DNA of 64,000 nucleotides. Origin: Primulina eburnea. Its lineage: Eukaryota; Streptophyta; Magnoliopsida; Lamiales; Gesneriaceae. Position 1 is the stretch's first letter; each line of letters begins with the position of its first letter. Positions 57,401-64,000 of this stretch are shown here, in pieces. Position numbers and translations under genes: made by a program. A model generated the notes under the pieces. The model was given only the letters and a program-made list of their open reading frames with translations, ran no database searches and was not told the origin of the DNA. Location of the stretch: the NCBI RefSeq assembly GCF_022965805.1, contig NC_133101.1:18447054-18511053 (forward strand), given 5' to 3'.

Positions 57401-57840
57401 ATCTAGAGTTTGCCGTTGGTGATCACGTTTTTGTCAAGATAGCACCTATGAAGGGTGTTATGAGATTTGGGAAGAGAGGCAAGCTCAGTCCAAGGTTTAT
57501 TGGACCGTTTGAGATTCTGGACAGAGTTGGGACACTAGTCTATCGTGTTGCCCTTCCACCAAATCTAGCCGGGGTACACAATGTGTTCCACGTCTCGATG
57601 TTGAGGAAGTACCTAGCTAATCCTTCGCATGTTTTGAGCTATGAGCCACTACAGCTTGCTCCAGATCTGTCTTATGAGGAGAGACCTGTCCAAATCCTAG
57701 ACAGACAGGAGCGTAGACTTCGGAACAAAGTGACCAAGTTGGTAAAAGTCCGGTGGCTAAATCAATCAGTGGAGAAAGCCACTTGGGAATTCGAAGCAGA
57801 TATGAGGAGTCGCTATCCAGAGTTGTTCGATAAGATTTAA
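54472..57840 (+). pseudogene. pol: Element I pol (protease-RT-RNaseH-integrase-chromodomain-like), many lesions
   Basis: 54483-55790 is open: protease [11 protein letters not shown], in which both Asp and Gly of D-S-G are lost (Asn 54504-54506, Arg next); RT with [17 protein letters not shown] and intact FIDD (55509-55520). After TAG 55788 two single-base-scale shifts disrupt RNase H (about 55855 and 56000), which also has FTNHK for FTDHK. The integrase region has stops at 56461, near 56695, 56780 and 56860, and 57236; VFNRDPRF replaces VSDRDPRF, losing the second catalytic Asp. The tail 57328-57840 (ending RSRYPELFDKI) is open and chromodomain-like (VRWLNQSVEKATWE). The layout matches H. This copy cannot encode any active enzyme except perhaps RT. 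Confidence 0.92.
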
Positions 57841-57861
57841 TTTCGAGGACAAAATTTATAT

Positions 57862-57875
57862 AAGTGGGGGAGGAA
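57862..57875 (+). other. Polypurine tract of element I
   Basis: AAGTGGGGGAGGAA just before TGTAGTGCCC, after the shared AATTTCGAGGACAAAATT block. Confidence 0.82.
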
Positions 57876-57876
57876 T

Positions 57877-60433
57877 TGTAGTGCCCAAAAATCAGTACAC
57901 GTATAACCCATGCATTTATTTTATTATTAAATCATTTATTTAAATTTAAATGATTATTAGCCAGGCATGACTTATTTAAATGCATTATTTTAAATTATTA
58001 CATTTATGTGATGCACATTAAAATGTTTTTTCGAGTTTCATGTTTCAGACGATTATTCGAGGCGGGAACGAGGAAAAGACCGGTGACGATTTTTGGTAAT
58101 TTAAAATGCGGTATTTTTATTTTAAAGCTAGGATGTGGCATTTTAAATAATTTATTAAGTTTTTAGTATTTTAAAAGCCTTATTTATGTATTTAGTGATT
58201 TAAGAGTTTAGAACTTTTAAAATTAGTGTGTAACTTTTAATTGAGGAGTTTGATTAAATTAGTGTGTGTTAACCTTTAATTAGTATTTTTATTAGTTAAT
58301 TTAGCTATAACTCCTCTTAATTAAAACACACACACACGTTTTATACACCCACACACACTTACACGTTTTTACACACACCAGAAGTCCCATAACACACACA
58401 CACATATTCATTCAGAATTTTATTATTTTAAAAGCGAAAACCTAGGGTTCTTGAGTAGGTCAGCAGCCGCCCCCTCCCTCTGAATTTCCAGCATAGTTTC
58501 GTTGAGTTTTCATCAAAGAAAATCGTTCCACAATCGTCCCGGATCAATCCTCACGCCATCTCCGCTTCGGTATCGTCGTTACGGTATTTTTAAATATCAA
58601 AAGGCACGTATATTCTTTTGTTTATGCATCGATCTCGTCATATTATGCGTCGTGTTGTAATTTATGCGTAAAAATATGTGTGTGACGTGTAGAAGTTTGA
58701 GCAATCATGTTTAAATAAATTTTGAAACGATTTTGGATCTGAAAGTTACGTTTTTGCTGTCAATTCAAATACTACGATTTTTCGGTCGCTTTTTGGAAAA
58801 ACTTTTAACGCAAAAATTGTAGAACTTCTTGATACCTTTGATTTGATATAAAATTCGAGTTATTTGGATAAAAATTGAGTGAGTTATGGTGTTTTTCGTG
58901 GGACTGCTTAAATTGCGTTTTTCAGAAAATTACGTATTGATGTGTTCTTGAGAATTTCTTGTTGCAGGCTTTTTTGGGAATCATTGGAGGTTTCTTGCTG
59001 TGTTTAAAAGTTTCCATTGGGTTGATAATGTGAATTTTCAGGTGTTGTTTCGGGGTGATTAAGTTGTGCATGCATTAGAAGTCATAGGGAACTCATGTGC
59101 AGGATTTTTGGGGGTAAACTAGCACAGGCTAGCGCCGCAGCGCCGCACTGCGGGCGCTGCAACGCTGCCAGTACGTGCCAGGCAGCACCTAGGCGCTGCT
59201 GGCACGCACCAGGCAGCGCCGCAGCGTTGCACTGCAGCGCCTAGGCGCTGCCTAGTGCAGATTTTTGGCTTTAAAACTAGTTTTCTTGCTTCTTTTGAGT
59301 ACTATTAAAACTTTATATCCTAGTATACTAAAAATTTATTTAGATGTCATGAATTTTGATTTGGGATCTTGGAACTATGTTTTAAGAAAGGTATGTACCA
59401 TCTTTTGTGTGGAGAAATTCATACTTCTTGGCAATATCGACTTGGGGGTTGAGTCAGGGGTTAGCTTGCAGTTTATCACGGTCAAGTCCCGTGAATTTCT
59501 AGAAGGTCATAAGTTAGTAAGTCAATGGGTGATGCATTTGATAGGCATGTTTAAGTTGTGGAATTTAAAGTACATGGGAGCATGTTAGCATGTGCAGCAA
59601 GGTTCCGAACGAGATCCAACGAATCCCTCAACGCCTAGTAAGTATGTCCGACGTGCAAAGAAAATATTTTCAAGTTTTTGAGGTATGCTAAATGTCTTGT
59701 GACCAAATTATGTTAGGTTTGGAAAGCGTTAAATTATGAACGGGGACCAATCCGCCCGTTAAATTATGAACGGGTTAGATCGAGGTTGGAAAGCGTTAAA
59801 TTATGAACGGGGACCAACCAGCCCGTTAAATTATGAACGGGGATCTCATGTATGTTGCAGTAGATACGTCTCTGTCAGCCCAGTACTGTGGTTTAGTCTG
59901 ATCAGGCGATTATGTTATGGGTCACTTGCTTTGAAACATATCTCTACACAAAATGATAAAGTTATGTATGTTCAAGTATGCAAGCATGTTTAAGAAAATT
60001 TTTCAAGTTATGGCACGTCTAAGTTATGCATGTATGTTCCAGTTTATTTCAAGTTAAAGTTCAAGTATGTATGTCCTATTTTGAAGTTGCATGTGATTTT
60101 ATTATGTAGTACTTGTTACTCCCATTTTATACGTGTTGAGTCTTTAGACTCACTAGACTTGATCGATGCAGGTGAGGATGTTTATGAGGAGAGTGGAGGT
60201 GGGGACCAAGGAGCAGGCTTGGACTGAGCGGGAGGCTAAACCCGAGGACCGTCATGTTTTAAGCTTATGAAAACATTTATTAATTTTTATCAAACTTTGA
60301 ATTTCAAATCTTTTGTTGCAACGTGTGGGACGTACAGTTATTTTTTTTATCGAATTTTGAATGCTCAAGTTTTATTTAAGAAAATTTTAAATTTTTCCGC
60401 AAATTTCAAGTAGTAAAAGTACGGTATGTTACA
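57877..60433 (+). repeat. 3' LTR of element I
   Basis: 2557 bp. About 90 bp longer than the 5' LTR, because of a duplicated GTTAAATTATGAACGGGGAC segment (59718-59845) and a longer GC cassette (59128-59258). Otherwise closely similar. Confidence 0.92.
59718..59845 (+). repeat. Tandem duplication in I 3' LTR
   Basis: Two copies of a unit of about 65 bp, starting TTGGAAAGCGTTAAATTATG, each containing the inner repeat GTTAAATTATGAACGGG twice. The 5' LTR has one unit. Confidence 0.8.
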
Positions 60434-62242
60434 ATCGGTTTGAGTCCCTTCCCCACAAGCAAGACGAAATGGACAGCAACTCCCGTAGTGCAATTTTTGT
60501 GCATTCGATTTCTTGTTCTCTCGACTAAGGGGTGGTTTCTGATTTTGGCAACCCTAGAGGCTGTATCCATGGTTAGAATCTCTCCTTTGCATGTCTAGGA
60601 CATGACCAAGAGGCCCTTTCATGGCTTGGTTCATGGTCCCCTCGAGTTTTAAAACAAACAAGAATAGCGCCCCTTCGGTTTTAAAATTCTGGTTGTTGTT
60701 GTGTGTGTTGTGTTTCGGTTTTAAGGTGTCAAGTGGGTTGTGGTTGGCTTCTAGCCCTTAGCCATGACTCATACAACACCTTAGCATGCCTAGCATGGAC
60801 CATGGTTAACCTCATAACCATTGGATCCTTCATTTGACAGGAAAACAAGCAACACCCCCCATGCGTGCCATGTGTGGTTCTCGGGTAAAGCTTGGGATCG
60901 TTGTAGGTGTTGGCTTGGATTGTGGTTGGCCTAGGGCCCTTAGCCATGGTTCAAAACATTCCTTATGATGTTGGTAAGAGGTTCTGGTCGGTGGTTCAAG
61001 CCACAATGGCCATTAGCCTCGCAAACGATGCAAGGAAACGAAAGCGCCGCTGCTGTATTTTGTGGACAACATGCTGTGTTTTGGTTCAGAGGTGTGTTTC
61101 GAGTTCTTGGTTGGCTTTTAGCCTATGGCCTTGGACTGGACAGTGACTCATCAAGTTAGGAAGGTCATGTTTTTGGCCGTTTGTGATTCGGTTAAGTTTA
61201 GATGTCGTACGAGAATTTACGGTGCAATGTGCCAAAGTGACTCTCGAAAGAGTGTTTCATGTTTTTGGCCTCCATTCACCCAATTTAGAGTACTGAAATT
61301 TTAGGAACATTATTTCATCATTTTAGGTGTATTTTAATCATACTAAATGATGGTTCGGTGTTGGTTCGGGTTGGTACGGAGTCATGATTAAATACGAAGT
61401 CATTGGGCGTAATTGTCTCGTTTTTGAGTTCAATTACAAAGTTTGGTCAAGTTAGATTATTTGCATATTTTTCATGTTAGATTTAAGTCGCAGCGAGACT
61501 GGGAACGATCCAACCCATGTGGTAAAAAAATTATTACAGGATATTTAATTATATTACGTGCAAACGTTATTTTGAGATTTATGCGATATTGCTTGTGGCC
61601 ACTGTACTTTATGGGATAGCAGCTTATCATGGGATTGCAGCTTATTATGGGATTATTACTTCACCCGGTGGTTACTTACCGGTCATGTTTATTTATTGGT
61701 ACGGATATCCAGTCCAAGGGCTGTGATGATCTCTACCGCCCAGTATATTGTGCTTTAGTCTGATCAGGCGATTCAGTTCAGTTCAGTTCATGGGCCACTA
61801 GCGTAGAACATAATCTCAACACAAAATTATGACATGCTATTTTATTACAAGGCTCTATCGAGCAAACAGTTCACTTATGATTTTCAGTTCAATTATGCAC
61901 GTATTATAATTAATCATGACACGATATTTTACGATATGCCTTATGGCATGATATTTTCACTTGCATGCGATTTTATTATTTATTTATATAGGTATGCTGA
62001 GTCGTTAGAATCACTAGATTTGATTGTTGTAGGTATTGATGATGTCGGGATCGAGGGCGGGGACCAGTGAGCTAGCTTGGGTCGGCAGTAGTGGAACCCG
62101 AGGACCTCATTTCAGAATTCATTATTTTTAATTCAAACCAAGTTTTTAGGTTGATGAATTATTTCAAATTGTTACTTTGCAAACATTAATTTCTTCCGCT
62201 GCTATTTTGAATATCAAACATTACTTATCAGTTTATCTTATG
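60434..62242 (+). repeat. G LTR copy 3, right part
   Basis: Resumes with ATCGGTTTGAGTCCC after I. Cut at 62242 (…CAGTTTATCTTATG) by J, about 85 bp short of the LTR end seen in copies 1 and 2. Confidence 0.88.
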
Positions 62243-64000
62243 TGTAAAGGCCCGAAATTCGTATATGAAAATTTGCGAAAAATAAAAAATTTTCTTTTTA
62301 AATAATTAAAATGTCTCATTCATAAGGTAAACTGATAAATAAAGTTTAATATTCAAAATAGCAGCGGAAGAATTAAATGTTTGCGAAGTAACAATTTAAA
62401 ATAATTCATCAACAGATAAAAACTGAGTTCGGAAAATAAAAAATGCTGAAAATGAGGTCCTCGGGTTCCACTACTGCCGACCCAAGCTAGCTCACTGGTC
62501 TCCACCCTCGGTCACGACCTCATCAATACCTACAACAATCAAGTCTAGTGAGTCTAAAGACTCAGCATGCATATATCGTAAATAACAAGTAATAATAATA
62601 AAATCGCATGCAAAGTGAAAATATCATGTCATGAGGCATGACGTAAAATATCGTGTCATGATTAATTATAATACGTGCATAACTGAACTGAAATCATAAG
62701 TGAACTATTTGCTCGATAGAGCAATGAAATAAAATAGCATGTCATAATTTTGTTGAGAATATGTTCTATGCTAGTGGCCCATGAACTGAACTGAACTGAA
62801 CTGAATCTCCTGATAAGACTAAACCACAGTATACTGGGCGGTAGAGATCATCACAGCCCCTGGACTGGATATCCGTACCAATAAATGAACATGACCGATA
62901 AGTGACCACCGGGTGAAGTAATAATCTCATGATAAGCTGCTATCCCATGAAGTACAGTGGCCACAACCAATATCGCATATATCTCAAAATAACTTTTGCA
63001 TGTAATATAATTAATTAACATAATTAAATATCCTGTAATAATTTTACCACATGGGTTGGATCGTTCCCAAGCTCGTTGCGACCTAACTTAACATGAAACA
63101 TATGCAAATAATCTAACTTGACCAAACTTTGTAATTGAACTCAAAAATGAGACAATTAAACCCAATAACTTCGTATTTAATCATGACACCATACCCACGC
63201 GAACCAACACCGAACCATCATTTGGTCATGATTAAAATACACCTAAAATGATGAAATAATGCTCCTAAAATTTCAGTGCTTCGAAATTTAGTGAATGGAG
63301 GCAAAAAACATTAACCGCTCTTTCGAGAGTCACTTTGGCACATTGCACCGTAAATTCTCGTACGACCTCTAATTTTAACCGAATCAAAAACAGCCAAAAA
63401 CATGACCTTCCTAACTCGATGAGGCACTGTCCAGTCCAAGGCCATAGGCTAAAAGCCAACTAAGAACCCGGAATGAACCTCTGAACCGCAGCACACTTGC
63501 TGTAAAAAATACAGCAGTGTGCGTGAGCGTTTCCTTGCGTCGTTTGCAAGGCTAATGGCCATTGGGGCTTGAACCACCGACCAGAACCTCTTACCAACAT
63601 CCTAAGGAATGGTTTGAACCATGGCTAAGGGCCCTAGGCCAGCCACAATCCAAACCACACCTTGAATCAACCGAAACTCCCACCCGAGAGCAAACCTGCG
63701 CGTGGGCTGCTGAAATTTGTTCTTGCTGTCATGGACCATTCCTGTGGCCATTTGATTGACCATGGCATGATCTAGACATCAATAGGTATGGTGTGAACTA
63801 GGGCTAAGGGCCAGAGGCCAACCAAGGTCCACCCCAAACCACCACAACCGAGGGAACACATGCAGAATTTTAAAAAGGGTCGAAGGGGGGGCTGTTCTTG
63901 TTTCTTTTATTTGAAAACCGATTCCACCATGGACCAAGCCTCAAAAGGGCGACTTGGTCACGTCTTAGAAATCCTAAAGAGATGTTCTAACCATGGCTAT
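62243..64000 (-). mobile_element. Element J: inverted Gypsy LTR related to G, continues past the window
   Basis: On the minus strand the sequence ends ...CGGGCCTTTACA at 62243, an LTR 3' terminus like that of H, and runs antiparallel to G's LTR for the whole visible 1.76 kb (U5 block at about 62455-62520, hairpin 62549-62564, CAGTT run at about 62780, TGGTTGGC-type repeats at about 63600-63850). Left flank TTATG (62238-62242) is the predicted TSD. No coding region is visible. Solo LTR or full element cannot be told. Confidence 0.82.
62549..62564 (-). repeat. Conserved LTR hairpin (J copy)
   Basis: TGAGTCTAAAGACTCA in the U5-side part of J. Confidence 0.65.

Larger units (their letters stand above)
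50988..60433 (+). mobile_element. Element I: full-length but decayed Ty3/Gypsy chromovirus-type retrotransposon
   Basis: 9446 bp with TSD ATCGG at 50983-50987 and 60434-60438. LTRs 2466 and 2557 bp, PBS, gag remnant, pol with many lesions, PPT. Related to H in coding sequence but with different LTR start (TGTAGTGCCC) and end (TATGTTACA). Inserted within G's third LTR. Confidence 0.93.
23433..62242 (+). mobile_element. Element G: tandem LARD-type Gypsy derivative, LTR-int-LTR-int-LTR, with nested insertions K, H, I, J
   Basis: Three copies of a 3.8-kb LTR (23433-27205; 32020-35836; 49085-50987 plus 60434-62242) alternate with two copies of a 2.6-kb internal domain that has a PBS and a PPT but no gag/pol. 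Only one LTR lies between the two internal domains, the structure expected from unequal LTR recombination. The domains resemble each other closely once nested elements are removed. With coding capacity absent, transposition must have used proteins of a partner such as H, whose leader and U5 it shares. The right boundary is hidden by J. Confidence 0.85.

Overview
The window is intergenic heterochromatin of a flowering plant. It consists almost entirely of LTR retrotransposons nested inside one another. I found no convincing host gene, rRNA, tRNA or CRISPR. The evidence for a plant is: tRNA-iMet primer sites, Ty3/Gypsy pol polyproteins ending in a chromodomain-like segment, a Ty1/Copia Gag of the SIRE/Maximus style, and a CACTA DNA transposon with TIR CACTACAAGAAAAA and a 3-bp TSD. 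The accessory protein fused to one Copia integrase resembles, from memory, 'dystroglycan-like' ORFs annotated in Gesneriaceae/Lamiales genomes. An asterid (Lamiales) source is therefore likely but unproven.

Layout. The oldest visible layer is a decayed plus-strand Copia element (F). Only part of its LTR (12656-12823), its PBS and two gag pieces (12867-13152 and 23225-23432) remain. Left of F is a nested stack of Gypsy elements. C (minus; LTR 10836-12655, gag 9691-10577) sits in F's LTR. B (minus; 3.0-kb LTR 6661-9690, gag start 6280-6373) sits in C's gag. A (plus; pol 1047-4444, 3' LTR 4485-6279) sits in B's gag. An LTR of D (minus; 1-1046) sits in A's gag-pol. Inside F's gag is E (13153-23219, TSD GAAAA), a minus-strand Copia element with about 99% identical LTRs. 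E's reverse transcriptase and RNase H are absent; in their place a roughly 930-residue unrelated protein is fused in frame to the integrase. E's gag is itself split by a 1358-bp CACTA element (20425-21782, TSD TTG).

From 23433 to the right end F's gag is interrupted by G, a non-coding (LARD-type) Gypsy derivative with 3.8-kb LTRs. It is arranged as LTR-internal-LTR-internal-LTR with a shared middle LTR. G carries four later insertions. K is a solo LTR (29205-31412, TSD GATGT; the second G internal domain provides the empty site). H is a full chromovirus-type Gypsy element (35923-46565, TSD GTAAG). I is a full but decayed Gypsy element (50988-60433, TSD ATCGG). J is an inverted relative of G's own LTR (62243 to the end).

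Function. All gag/pol genes except the E fusion ORF are broken by stops, frameshifts or insertions, so most elements could only move with proteins supplied in trans. Cis signals (PBS, PPT, TATA boxes, LTR ends) are well preserved. Points most worth following up: the RT-less integrase fusion of E; GC-rich dyad-repeat cassettes in the LTRs of five families (upstream of a TATA-like box in four of them); a possible intron between gag and protease in H and I; shared inactivating changes in H and I; a conserved hairpin in the LTRs of B, G, H, I and J; and a large palindrome at the G/J junction.
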